Source of the DNA: Eggerthellaceae bacterium
GTDB lineage: Bacteria; Actinomycetota; Coriobacteriia; Coriobacteriales; Eggerthellaceae
Direction: 5' to 3'
DNA: 41,835 bases
NCBI GenBank assembly: GCA_022644775.1
Contig: JALCHN010000014.1
Location: 1 to 41,835, forward strand
The notes under the pieces are model-generated. The model did not search any database. It worked only from the letters and a program-made list of their open reading frames with translations, and was not told the DNA's origin. A program made the translations under genes and the position numbers. Shown piece by piece: positions 9,150 to 19,168 of this stretch (its first letter is position 1; every line of letters starts with the position of its first letter).

Positions 9150-9209
9150 TGTGACAACGTCACCTGCCATCGTTGTCATGTGACAACGATGGCAGGTGAC
9201 GTTGTCACA
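9150..9209. repeat. 60-bp palindrome, TGTGACAAC family, copy 2
   Basis: Bases 9150-9178 are the exact reverse complement of 9181-9209 (29-bp arms) with a 2-base centre. The left half is TGTGACAACGTCACCTGCC and continues to GTTGTCA, aligning without gaps to copy 1. It lies between the MocR gene and the aldehyde dehydrogenase. Confidence 0.85.
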
Positions 9210-9354
9210 TTCGCACACATTTGAGGCGCGTGTTGGGCAAACCGACCTGGAAAAAAAGTTATGAATCGGCCCTGTGCCCGTTCGAAGCGCAATCCTATCG
9301 TGCCAACCAACAGCCAAGGCGCTCCTCGAAGCGCCGCACGAGAAAGGATTTCAC

Positions 9355-10842
9355 ATGGCAGATGTCCAGCTGAAAGATACCTACGGCCTCTATATCAACG
9401 GCGAGTTCCGTCCCGCGTCCGACGGCGCCACCTTCACCACCGTCAACCCCGCCAACGGCGAGGCCCTTGCCCAGTGCGCCGAAGCCACAAAGGAAGACGT
9501 CGACGCCGCAGTCGACGCCGCCTGGGCCGCCTATCCGGCGTGGAAGGCCGTCGAGCCCGCCGAGCGCGCCGGCATCCTGCTGAAGATCGCCGACATCATC
9601 GACGAGAACGCCGATCTGCTCGCCGCCGTCGAGACCATGGACAACGGCAAGCCGATCCGCGAGACCAAGACCATCGACGTGCCCTTCTCCGCCGACCACT
9701 TCCGCTACTTCGCCGGCGTCCTGCGCTCCGAAGAGGGCTCCGCTACCGTGCTCGACGGCGGCTTCCTCAGCCTGATCCTGCGCGAGCCGATCGGCGTCGT
9801 GGGCCAGATCGTCCCCTGGAACTTCCCCTTCCTCATGGGCGCCTGGAAGCTCGCCCCGGCGCTGGCCGCCGGCGACTGCGTCGTCATCAAGTCCTCGTCG
9901 TCGACCCCGCTGTCGCTGCTCGTCCTCATGGAGCTCATCGGCGACGTCCTGCCGGCCGGCGTCGTGAACGTCATCACCGGCAAAGGCTCGCGTTCGGGCC
10001 AGTGGATGCTCGAGCACCCCGGCTTCCGCAAGCTCGCCTTCACCGGCTCCACCGAAGTGGGCAAGAACGTTGCCGAAGCCGCTGCCGACCGCTTGATCCC
10101 GGCGACTCTGGAACTGGGCGGCAAGAGCGCCAGCATCTTCTTCGATGACTGCAACTTCGAACAGGCCATCGACGGCCTGCAGCTGGGCATCCTGTTCAAC
10201 CAGGGCCAGGTCTGCTGCGCCGGCTCCCGCGTCTTCGTCCAGGAGGGCATCTACGACAAGTTCATCGAGGCCGCCGTCGACCAGTTCAACAAGGTCAAGA
10301 TCGGCGACCCGCTCGACCCCGAGACCCAGCTCGGCGCCCAGATCAACCCGGCGCAGGCCAAGAAGGTCCAGTCCTACATCGACATCGCCCGCGAAGAGGG
10401 CGCCACGATTCTCTGCGGCGGCGAGCCCTACACCGAAGGCGACTGCGCCAAGGGCGTCTTCTACAAGCCCACGCTGATCGCCGACGCCAACAACCAGATG
10501 CGCTGCGCCCGCGAAGAGATCTTCGGGCCGGTCGCCGTGGTCATCAAGTTCAAGACCGAAGACGAGGTCATCGCGATGGCCAACGATTCCACCTACGGCC
10601 TGGGCGGCGCCGTGTGGACCGAAAACATCAACCGTGCGATCCGCGTGTCCCGCGCCATCGAAACGGGCCGTATGTGGGTCAACACCTACAACCAGATTCC
10701 GGCGGGCGCCCCGTTCGGCGGCTACAAGGAATCGGGCATCGGCCGCGAGACCCACAAGATGATCCTGAACGCCTACACGCAGGCCAAGAACATCATGATC
10801 AACCTCAACGAGGCTCCGTCCGGCTTCTACCCCGAAAAGTAG
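9355..10842 (+). CDS. NAD(P)-dependent aldehyde dehydrogenase
   Basis: Oxidises an aldehyde to the acid. The 495-residue protein is a typical class 1/2 family member. It has PWNFPFLMGAWKLAPAL in the coenzyme domain, FTGSTEVGK, the general base Glu253 in LELGGKSA, the catalytic Cys287 in NQGQVCCAGSR, and EEIFGPV. AGAAAGGATT precedes the ATG. The substrate cannot be told from sequence. The neighbouring alcohol dehydrogenase and MocR regulator suggest an alcohol or amine degradation module, though a terminator separates it from the alcohol dehydrogenase. Confidence 0.92.
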   Translation: MADVQLKDTYGLYINGEFRPASDGATFTTVNPANGEALAQCAEATKEDVDAAVDAAWAAYPAWKAVEPAERAGILLKIADIIDENADLLAAVETMDNGKPIRETKTIDVPFSADHFRYFAGVLRSEEGSATVLDGGFLSLILREPIGVVGQIVPWNFPFLMGAWKLAPALAAGDCVVIKSSSSTPLSLLVLMELIGDVLPAGVVNVITGKGSRSGQWMLEHPGFRKLAFTGSTEVGKNVAEAAADRLIPATLELGGKSASIFFDDCNFEQAIDGLQLGILFNQGQVCCAGSRVFVQEGIYDKFIEAAVDQFNKVKIGDPLDPETQLGAQINPAQAKKVQSYIDIAREEGATILCGGEPYTEGDCAKGVFYKPTLIADANNQMRCAREEIFGPVAVVIKFKTEDEVIAMANDSTYGLGGAVWTENINRAIRVSRAIETGRMWVNTYNQIPAGAPFGGYKESGIGRETHKMILNAYTQAKNIMINLNEAPSGFYPEK

Positions 10843-10899
10843 CGTCCCGCGCAGCTGCGCTTCGCATCAGCCTGTACACCACGTTCCCATACGTTCACG

Positions 10900-10928
10900 A
10901 AGGGGCGGCCGCCGCGCCGCCCCTTTTT
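10900..10928 (+). terminator. Rho-independent terminator after aldehyde dehydrogenase
   Basis: AAGGGGCGG (10900-10908) pairs with CCGCCCCTT (10917-10925) around an 8-base loop, with TTTTT at 10924-10928. Confidence 0.85.
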
Positions 10929-10975
10929 GATACCTGTTTGCAGACGACGGCCACAGGGCCAAAGGAGGAAACGGC

Positions 10976-12193
10976 ATGCAGCAGTACACGAATCCCCGGT
11001 TCATCTACCATGGCGAGCACGCGCTCGACGCGCTGAAGACCCTGGACGGCAAGAAGGCCTTCGTCTGCATCGGCGGCGGATCGCTGAAGCGCAGCGGCTT
11101 CTACGACATCATCGAGGGCAACTTCAAGGAAGCCGGCTTCGAAATCGAGCTCTTCGAAGGCATCGAGAGCGACCCGTCGGTCGAAACGGTGAACGCCGGC
11201 GCCGCGGCCATGGCGGCATTCGAGCCCGACTGGATCGTCGCCATCGGCGGCGGGTCGCCGATCGACGCGGCCAAGGCCATGTGGGTCAAGTACGAGAACC
11301 CCGACATCTCCTTCGAGCAGATGACGACGCCCTTCGGCCTGCCGAAGATGCGCACCAAGGCCCGTTTCTGCGCCATTTCCACCACGTCGGGCACGGGCAC
11401 CGAAGTCACGGCCTTCGCGGTGATCACCGACTACGAAAAGGGCATCAAGTACCCCATGGCCGACTTCGAGATCACGCCCGACGTGGCCATCGTCGACCCC
11501 TTGCTCGTGTCGCGCCTGCCCGCCGGGCTCGTGGCCTTCACGGGTATGGATGCCCTCACGCACGCGATCGAATCGTACGTGTCGACGGCCCACAGCCCCT
11601 ACACCGACGCCATGGCCCTGCACGCGATCCGCATGATCCAGGCCAACCTGGTGCAGTCGTATGCCGGCGACCAGAAGGCGCGCGCAGCCATGCACGATGC
11701 GCAGAACCTGGCCGGCCAGGCCTTTTCAAGCGGGCTGTTGGGCATCGTGCATTCCATGGCCCACAAGACGGGCGCCGCGTTCGAAGCCGGCCACATCATC
11801 CACGGCTGCGCCAACGCCATGTACCTGCCCAAGGGCATCCGCTTCAACGCGGGCTTTGGCGAGACGGCCGATCGCTTCGCCGATATCGCCGACGTACTGG
11901 GCTTCGGCGGGCCCACGCGCGACGACAAGGTCGCCCACCTGATCGAGTGGGTGCGCTGGTTGAACGACCAGATGAACATTCCGCAGGCCATCCAGTCCTA
12001 CGGCCCCAAGGGCAAGCGGGTCGAAGCGGGGCAGGGCATCGTGCCCGAAGGCGAGTTCAAGGAGAAGCTGCCCGCGATCGCGGCCAACGCCCTGGCCGAC
12101 GCTTGCACCGCGTCGAACCCGCGCCCTGTCGACCAGCGCCAGATGGAGGCGATCCTTACCGCTTGCTACTACGACACGCCCATACGCTTCTAG
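10976..12193 (+). CDS. Iron-containing alcohol dehydrogenase
   Basis: Group III NAD(P)-dependent alcohol dehydrogenase, interconverting an alcohol and an aldehyde. The 405-residue protein has the nucleotide loop [13 protein letters not shown], then [12 protein letters not shown]. The iron ligands by comparison with lactaldehyde reductase FucO are Asp192 and His196 ([12 protein letters not shown]), His259 ([11 protein letters not shown]) and His273 (EAGHIIHG). AAAGGAGG precedes the ATG with good spacing. It follows the terminator of the aldehyde dehydrogenase, so it probably has its own promoter. Together the two could carry alcohol to aldehyde to acid. Confidence 0.92.
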   Translation: MQQYTNPRFIYHGEHALDALKTLDGKKAFVCIGGGSLKRSGFYDIIEGNFKEAGFEIELFEGIESDPSVETVNAGAAAMAAFEPDWIVAIGGGSPIDAAKAMWVKYENPDISFEQMTTPFGLPKMRTKARFCAISTTSGTGTEVTAFAVITDYEKGIKYPMADFEITPDVAIVDPLLVSRLPAGLVAFTGMDALTHAIESYVSTAHSPYTDAMALHAIRMIQANLVQSYAGDQKARAAMHDAQNLAGQAFSSGLLGIVHSMAHKTGAAFEAGHIIHGCANAMYLPKGIRFNAGFGETADRFADIADVLGFGGPTRDDKVAHLIEWVRWLNDQMNIPQAIQSYGPKGKRVEAGQGIVPEGEFKEKLPAIAANALADACTASNPRPVDQRQMEAILTACYYDTPIRF

Positions 12194-12207
12194 CGAGGCG
12201 CGGTGCG

Positions 12208-12235
12208 GAAGGGGCGCCGTGCTGCGCGCCCCTTC
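12208..12235 (+). terminator. Terminator-like hairpin after alcohol dehydrogenase
   Basis: GAAGGGGCGC (12208-12217) pairs perfectly with GCGCCCCTTC (12226-12235) around 8 bases. The T-rich tract is weak (ATTCCTTTC). Confidence 0.65.
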
Positions 12236-12342
12236 ATTCCTTTCGCGATTTCGGGTGGGCGCCGTCGCTCTGTCCGGCGGCTCCGCTTGCGACGGGTAGA
12301 ATGGAAGCCACCTGTTGGCGGCAAGCGAAAGGACCGGTGCCC

Positions 12343-12698
12343 ATGGCCAGGGAAGACGGACGGATCGAGATCGCAGACCTCACCTACAACGAGGCGGGGC
12401 TCATCCCCTGCATCGTACAGGACGCGGACACGGGCCGCGTGCTCATGATGGCGTGGATGAACGCCGACACGGTGCAGCGCACGCTGGCCGAGCACACCAC
12501 CTGGTTCTGGTCGCGCAGCCGCCAGAAGCTCTGGCACAAGGGCGAGGAATCGGGCAATGTGCAACGGCTCGTCGACCTGCGCTACGACTGCGACGGCGAC
12601 ACCCTGCTCGCCCTGGTACGGCCCGCAGGACCGGCCTGCCACACCGGCCATACGACCTGCTTCTACCGCAGCTTCGAGGCGGGGGAGGTGGCCGACTA

Positions 12699-12699
<1 letters not shown>
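12343..12699 (+). CDS. hisI: Phosphoribosyl-AMP cyclohydrolase
   Basis: Third step of histidine synthesis, opening the adenine ring of phosphoribosyl-AMP. The 118-residue length is that of the monofunctional enzyme without a fused HisE domain. Signatures are [28 protein letters not shown], the metal-binding [12 protein letters not shown], and the zinc ligands in CHTGHTTCF. The ATG at 12343 follows GAAAGGA. The gene is 4.8 kb from the rest of the his genes and is coupled to recQ (TAGTG overlap). hisE is not found here. Confidence 0.95.
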
Positions 12700-14636
<1,937 letters not shown>

Positions 14637-14641
14637 GCGCC

Positions 14642-14712
14642 GTGTGGCAACGGGGCAGGTGGCGTTGACGCGCACAAGGCATGTGGAAACGTCACCCGCC
14701 CCGTTGCTCACG
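14642..14712. repeat. Imperfect palindrome, TGTGACAAC family, copy 3
   Basis: GGCAACGGGGCAGGTGGCGTT on the left pairs imperfectly with AACGTCACCCGCCCCGTTGC on the right. The right arm (TGTGGAAAC, GTCAC, CCGCCCC, GTTGC) is a diverged version of the unit in copies 1 and 2. It begins 6 bases after the recQ stop. Confidence 0.65.
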
Positions 14713-15121
14713 GTCGCGGCTGCGTGCGACTCGCGGGGCGCGGCGAGGCGCTCGCGCCCCTGCTGCCGAGTCGTGTTCCGCCTGCAGGGCGGGGCATGTG
14801 CGCTTTGTGCGAGCCCCTTGCGCGGGCGGCACTCCCTATTGCGCGCGCCTGGCGTTGGCGGAACGCACCCCGCTGGTGCCGGTCGCGCTCCCCGCCGCGC
14901 TGTCGCCCGCGATGCCTCTTCACGCTCCTCTGCGGAAAATCGCCGAAACATACGGTCAAAATGCATATGCTGTCCAAACAATTCCAGATGACTGCATAGG
15001 CTCTGCACGCTTACCTCTGAAAAGCGCTCGCTTGCCGCCACATGTGCTCGCCTTCGGCAAGTCGCTCCTATAGTCGAAGTACTGAGCGTTCAGCGCTCCC
15101 ATTTCGATCCGAGGAGTGAAT
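14713..15121. other. Gene-free leader region before the AldA-like gene
   Basis: About 410 bases without a convincing gene. The first half is very GC-rich; the second half (14935-15075) is more AT-rich and includes an 8-bp palindrome GCATATGC near 14963 and a possible -10 element TATAGT at 15069-15074, with no clear -35. The ribosome site GAGGAG is at 15111-15116. Short frames here lack ribosome sites and normal codon use. Confidence 0.4.
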
Positions 15122-16576
15122 ATGAAGCAAACCCAGCTTTTCATCAACGGTGAGTTTTTGGACAACGGCGATCGCGAGATGCGCCCCAACATCAATCCCG
15201 CAACCGAAGAAGTTATCTCCGAATTCCCCATGGCCACCGCCGCCGACGTCGACGCGGCGGTCGACGCAGCCTTCGAGGCGCAGAAGTCGTGGGAGAAGCT
15301 GCCCGCGATCGAGCGCGCCGGCTACCTCTACGAACTGGCCGATGCCATCCTGACTAAGCAGGAAACCTTCGCCCGCGCGACGGCCGAGGAAATGGGCAAG
15401 CCGCTTGCACAGGCCATGGACGAAGCCGGCTGGCTGCCCGCCTATATTCAGTTCTTCGCCGGCTTGGCCCGCCATATGAAGGGCGAGATCATTCCGTCCG
15501 ATCGCCCCAACGAGAACATCTTCATGTACAAGGTGCCTCTGGGCGTGTGCGCGGGCATCATGCCGTGGAACTTCCCCCTGTTCCTCATCGGCCGCAAGGT
15601 TGCGCCCGCGCTGGTCGCCGGCAACACGGTCGTGCTGAAGGCGTCGTCGGACTGTCCCAACGGCGCCTATGAATTCGCCAAGGTCGTGGCTGAATCGAGC
15701 CTGCCCAAGGGCGTCATCAACGTGATCACCGGCCCCGGAGGCGTGACGGGCGACGCCCTGTGCGCCAACAAGAAGGTCGCGATGATTTCGATGACCGGCT
15801 CCACCGAAGTGGGCAAGAAGATCATGGCCAACGCGGCGCAGAACGTCACCAAGGTCTCGCTCGAGCTGGGCGGCAAAGCTCCGGTCATCGTCATGAACGA
15901 CTGCGACCTCGATGCCACGGTCGACCACGTGATCGCCTCGCGCATCATCAACACCGGCCAGGTCTGCAACGCGGCCGAGCGCGTCTACGTGCAGGAAGGC
16001 ATCGCGGAAGCCTTCACGCAGAAGGTGATCGAGAAGATGAGCGCCGTCACCTACGGCCCCGCGCTCGGCGGCACCTTCGACATGGGCCCCATGGTCAACA
16101 AGAAGCAGCAGGAGCATGTGGCGGAACTGGTGCAGTCGGCCATCGACGAAGGCGCCACGATCGCCTGCGGCGGCAAAGCGACGACGGTCGACGGCAAGGG
16201 CTACTTCTTCGAGCCCACGGTTGTTACCGGCTGCACGCATGAGATGCGCATCATGAGGGAAGAGATCTTCGGGCCGGTGCTGCCCATCTCGACCTTCAAG
16301 ACGCTCGACGAGGCCATCGAAAAGGCCAACGACTGCGACTTCGGCCTCACGAGCTCGATTTACACGACCGACTACGACACGGCCATGAGGGCGCTCAACG
16401 AGATCAAGTTCGGCGAAACGTACATCAACCGCGAGCATTTCGAGGCGTTCCAGGGCTTCCACGCCGGCATGCGCATGTCGGGCCTGGGCGGCGACGACGG
16501 CGAGCACGGCTTGGAAGAATTCCTGCAGACGCACGTGTGCTACGTCGACTACGATCTGAAGCGCAACAAGCAGTAA
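15122..16576 (+). CDS. aldA: AldA-like aldehyde dehydrogenase (lactaldehyde/glycolaldehyde type)
   Basis: NAD-dependent oxidation of a small 2-hydroxyaldehyde to the 2-hydroxyacid. The 484-residue protein resembles E. coli AldA along its length: GEIIPSDRPNENIFMYK, MPWNFPLFLIGRKVAPAL, SMTGSTEVGKKIMA, LELGGKAPVIVM with general base Glu248, NTGQVCNAAERVYVQ with catalytic Cys282, LTSSIYT, and the C-terminal FGETYINREHFEAFQGFHAG. The start is the ATG at 15122; an upstream GTG at 15116 lies inside the ribosome site. It could make lactate-type acids, but no link to the dehydratase operon 11 kb away is shown. Exact substrate is inferred. Confidence 0.85.
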   Translation: MKQTQLFINGEFLDNGDREMRPNINPATEEVISEFPMATAADVDAAVDAAFEAQKSWEKLPAIERAGYLYELADAILTKQETFARATAEEMGKPLAQAMDEAGWLPAYIQFFAGLARHMKGEIIPSDRPNENIFMYKVPLGVCAGIMPWNFPLFLIGRKVAPALVAGNTVVLKASSDCPNGAYEFAKVVAESSLPKGVINVITGPGGVTGDALCANKKVAMISMTGSTEVGKKIMANAAQNVTKVSLELGGKAPVIVMNDCDLDATVDHVIASRIINTGQVCNAAERVYVQEGIAEAFTQKVIEKMSAVTYGPALGGTFDMGPMVNKKQQEHVAELVQSAIDEGATIACGGKATTVDGKGYFFEPTVVTGCTHEMRIMREEIFGPVLPISTFKTLDEAIEKANDCDFGLTSSIYTTDYDTAMRALNEIKFGETYINREHFEAFQGFHAGMRMSGLGGDDGEHGLEEFLQTHVCYVDYDLKRNKQ

Positions 16577-16600
16577 CGATCGACCGCAGACGATCGACCG

Positions 16601-16634
16601 GGGCCCGGAAGAGCGATCTTCCGGGCCCTTCTTC
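16601..16634 (+). terminator. Rho-independent terminator after aldA
   Basis: GGGCCCGGAAG (16601-16611) pairs perfectly with CTTCCGGGCCC (16618-16628) around a 6-base loop, followed by TTCTTC. Just before it, ACGATCGACCG occurs twice in tandem (16576-16586 and 16590-16600). Confidence 0.8.
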
Positions 16635-16680
16635 ATGGAACGTTCGCGTATTATGGGCGCACGAGAGAAAGCGAGAGCGC

Positions 16681-17079
16681 ATGGGTTATTCCATTGGGTG
16701 CGACGTGATGAGGGAGTCGCGCATCGATTGGTCGTCGTTGTCGGGCGACGACCCGTTCGTTCGGTCTAATTTCAGCTCCGAGGAATGGAGCGCGACATGC
16801 GCTTCGAGCGATCCAGCCCATGCCCGGGCGGCCTCGTTCGCAGCCAAGGAAGCTGTGTTCAAATGCCTGCACCTCGACGACGATTGCGTGCAGGAGCTCG
16901 AAGCGAAGCTTAACAGGCGCATTACCTTCGCCGACCTCGTCGTCGTTCGCGATCGCGCCTGGCCTGCGGTCGCGATAGCCGCCGATCTCTCCCAGGCCCT
17001 CGGCGTCCAGTCGGTCTCTCTCTCCCTTTCGAACGAAGACGGCCTCATCTTCGCTACCGCCCTTGTCGAATGGGTCTAA
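16681..17079 (+). CDS. AcpS-like 4'-phosphopantetheinyl transferase
   Basis: Expected to transfer phosphopantetheine from CoA to a carrier-protein serine. The 132-residue length fits the AcpS family. Both metal-binding positions are present: Asp8 in IGCDVM (usually GTDI) and Glu57 in SFAAKEAVFKCL. The C-terminal beta strand VSLSLSNEDGLIFATALVEW fits the usual hVSISH region, but His is replaced by Asn. The central part is divergent, so this is probably a specialised enzyme rather than the housekeeping AcpS. An acyl carrier protein is encoded 1.8 kb away, beyond the regulator. The stop overlaps that of the convergent PucR gene by 4 bases. Confidence 0.78.
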   Translation: MGYSIGCDVMRESRIDWSSLSGDDPFVRSNFSSEEWSATCASSDPAHARAASFAAKEAVFKCLHLDDDCVQELEAKLNRRITFADLVVVRDRAWPAVAIAADLSQALGVQSVSLSLSNEDGLIFATALVEWV

Positions 17080-18650
17080 TCAAACAAGGGAAGACCGCTG
17101 TCGATGATGCTGAGCGTGAAGGCTGCATCGAGATTGTCATGCCCTGAATAGGGATCGAGATCGAAGAGCTCCTTCATCTTGTTCAGGCGGTAGAAATACG
17201 TATTGCGGTGAATGTTGAGCTTTTCGGAAGCGTGCTTCACGTTTCCCATGCCCTGAAGGTACTCCCTGAGCGTGTCGAGGTAGGCGGTGTGGTGCGTTTC
17301 GTCATGTCGCTTCATCGCGAGAATCCGTTTGTCGAGGAGCGCGTTCACATCGTTGGTTTTCGCGAATTGGATTGCGATAATCTCCGATTTATGGTGCCAC
17401 GTGAAATGCACGGTTGTGCTGAGATGACGTCCTTCGGCAAGCCCAAGAGCCATTCGGTAAGAATCGGCGCAGCGAAGGATGTTTTCGAACGGGTCTCCGA
17501 AGACCGCGGTAAGGGAGTTTCTCTCTATCGTCTCTCTGAGTTCGTTATTGCTAGCAATGCGTTGTTCAAGTTGCCGGTAATAGGGAAACCCCTCTGACTC
17601 TTCCTTGTCGAGGGGAATAAGCACTACGACGATTCCATTGCGCGTTATCCAGGCGCAGTGGGGAACCGCTTTCGAAACGAGTCGTCCAAGATGGGCGTTG
17701 AAGCCTGGCGTGATAAAGGATTCGCTGCCTGAAACCACGCCAGCGGCATACACTCCCGTCGCGTCGAATCCCGCTTCGGACAAGAGCTTTTCTGCGCTCT
17801 TTGAATCGGTGAACTTTCTGTCGATGAGATCGTTGAGAATGCTGGCACCTTGGTTGGCGTAGCTGGTGACGTGGTCGTTTCTGTCAACGATGATGCCGGC
17901 GAGCGCACCTGCGTAGTCGATAAGTTCTAGATCGTAGGCCGTGAAGGGGTGGTCGCTGCCCATAACGTCGAATCGGCCGAGTTCGAGATCTTTGTATCGG
18001 ATGATCGACGTTACCCATTCGATCTCACTGTCTTTTCGGGGGTTCTTCGAGATGTAGGGGCCTTGAATCTCTCGCGCCTTTTCTACGAGCCGGTCCTCCC
18101 GCATTTGGGCGATGTTTTCCTCCAAGGTGTAGCCATTGGCGATTTGGGGGCTGAAATCGTCGCGGTTTGCTTCAAAGTCGCCCGCGGTCGCGAGTATGCG
18201 CTCGTCGGTATCGGCGACGATGATGGGGTTTCCCAGGATGGGAAAAACCCCATGAACGAATTGCTGAATGTTGTAGGTCTGCCTGAAGATATCGAACATG
18301 CGGCTTTTGGATGTTTCCAGCATCGCTTCGTTCTTGATGAGCATGAGAAAGCGTCGTTGAACTTCATAGAAGCTGTAGCGGCTTGTGCAGACAATGACGT
18401 TGGGTGAAGGATGCGCGAGACGTTTGGGAATCTGCGTGTTGACGACCACGAGCAATAAGCCGTTGCGGTGCGTTTTCACCACATTGGAGAATCCGGCTTC
18501 TCCCACCAAGGCGATGCTCCTCGTTGAAACGGCCTGATCGGTGCGGCTCGAGGCAAGCTGCACGCACACGGCATTTTCGTTGAGTAGTGATTGGTTGTAC
18601 AGGGCTATGTCTTGTGCGCCAAGGGCGAAAAGGATGCTGCGGATCTTCAT
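17076..18650 (-). CDS. PucR/CdaR-type transcriptional regulator
   Basis: A 524-residue protein with a C-terminal PucR-type helix-turn-helix (about 465-515: YLQGMGNVKHASEKLNIHRN, then TYFYRLNKMKELF). A central region (about 260-440) resembles the GGDEF-like domain of this family, and the N-terminal half is a likely sensor domain. PucR proteins usually activate catabolic genes in response to the pathway substrate. It is transcribed divergently from the acyl carrier protein operon with a 233-bp shared control region, so that operon is the obvious target. Codon use is less GC-biased than in the his and phe genes, consistent with accessory DNA. Confidence 0.88.
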   Translation of the reverse strand: MKIRSILFALGAQDIALYNQSLLNENAVCVQLASSRTDQAVSTRSIALVGEAGFSNVVKTHRNGLLLVVVNTQIPKRLAHPSPNVIVCTSRYSFYEVQRRFLMLIKNEAMLETSKSRMFDIFRQTYNIQQFVHGVFPILGNPIIVADTDERILATAGDFEANRDDFSPQIANGYTLEENIAQMREDRLVEKAREIQGPYISKNPRKDSEIEWVTSIIRYKDLELGRFDVMGSDHPFTAYDLELIDYAGALAGIIVDRNDHVTSYANQGASILNDLIDRKFTDSKSAEKLLSEAGFDATGVYAAGVVSGSESFITPGFNAHLGRLVSKAVPHCAWITRNGIVVVLIPLDKEESEGFPYYRQLEQRIASNNELRETIERNSLTAVFGDPFENILRCADSYRMALGLAEGRHLSTTVHFTWHHKSEIIAIQFAKTNDVNALLDKRILAMKRHDETHHTAYLDTLREYLQGMGNVKHASEKLNIHRNTYFYRLNKMKELFDLDPYSGHDNLDAAFTLSIIDSGLPLFD

Positions 18651-18883
18651 CCGATGTGTCTCCTTACGCGATTACAACTGTGCAAATGCACAAAGTATGT
18701 TTTGAATTCTAAGGAAAATTCATAGCATTGAACATATGAATGGGGTCTTATTCATTCATAAAATCCCCCATGTCACTAGATATCAGGCGCAATCGAAGGG
18801 ATTATGCAGGTTCTGCATACGAATCTCTTCATGGGTAAACGCCCATATCTAAGCATTTGCACAGTACATGGAAAGGATTTGCA
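18651..18883. promoter_or_regulatory. Divergent control region between the PucR gene and the ACP operon
   Basis: Several dyads are visible: TGTGCA-AA-TGCACA (18679-18692); TATGAATG/CATTCATA (18735-18742 and 18753-18760); TATGCAG-GTT-CTGCATA (18803-18819); ATGGG-TAAACG-CCCAT (18831-18846). In addition CTGTGCAAATGC at 18678-18689 recurs inverted as GCATTTGCACAG at 18853-18864, one copy near each gene start. GGTAAACGC at 18834-18842 recurs upstream of the CoA-transferase operon. These are likely regulator sites. No unambiguous -35/-10 pair was found. Confidence 0.6.
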
Positions 18884-19132
18884 ATGGCAGACGAAAAGCA
18901 ACAGGTAATGGATGCCCTCTGCACCCGCGTTGCGTCTCTGTTCGGCGGGGAGGCTTCCGACTACACCGAAGACACGACGTTCGCGTCTCTCAACATCAAG
19001 TCGGTTCAGTATTCCCAAATCACCACCTACCTCGAGGACGAGTTCGACATCGAGGTTCCTTTCATGAAGTTCCGCCGCAAGAAGACCCTGGGCGAAGCCG
19101 CCGATTACGTCGTTGAGCTCATGGATATGTAA
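18884..19132 (+). CDS. Acyl carrier protein, atypical phosphopantetheine site
   Basis: An 82-residue four-helix carrier protein. Phosphopantetheine would attach at Ser40 in LNIKSVQYSQI, which aligns with the usual GADSLDTVEL of fatty-acid ACP. The Asp before Ser is Lys here, and the recognition-helix acidic residues are replaced. EDEFDIEVPF and the third-helix end TLGEAADYVVEL are typical. A basic cluster FRRKK (72-76 region of the canonical alignment) is unusual for an ACP. GGAAAGGATT precedes the ATG at 18884. The gene leads an operon with a CocE-type hydrolase 36 bases downstream, and an AcpS-like enzyme sits beyond the PucR gene. A specialised acyl-carrier role outside bulk fatty-acid synthesis is inferred. 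Confidence 0.85.
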   Translation: MADEKQQVMDALCTRVASLFGGEASDYTEDTTFASLNIKSVQYSQITTYLEDEFDIEVPFMKFRRKKTLGEAADYVVELMDM

Positions 19133-19168
19133 CTGCGTTCGCATCGATCGCGAGAAGAGGTTGTTTAA

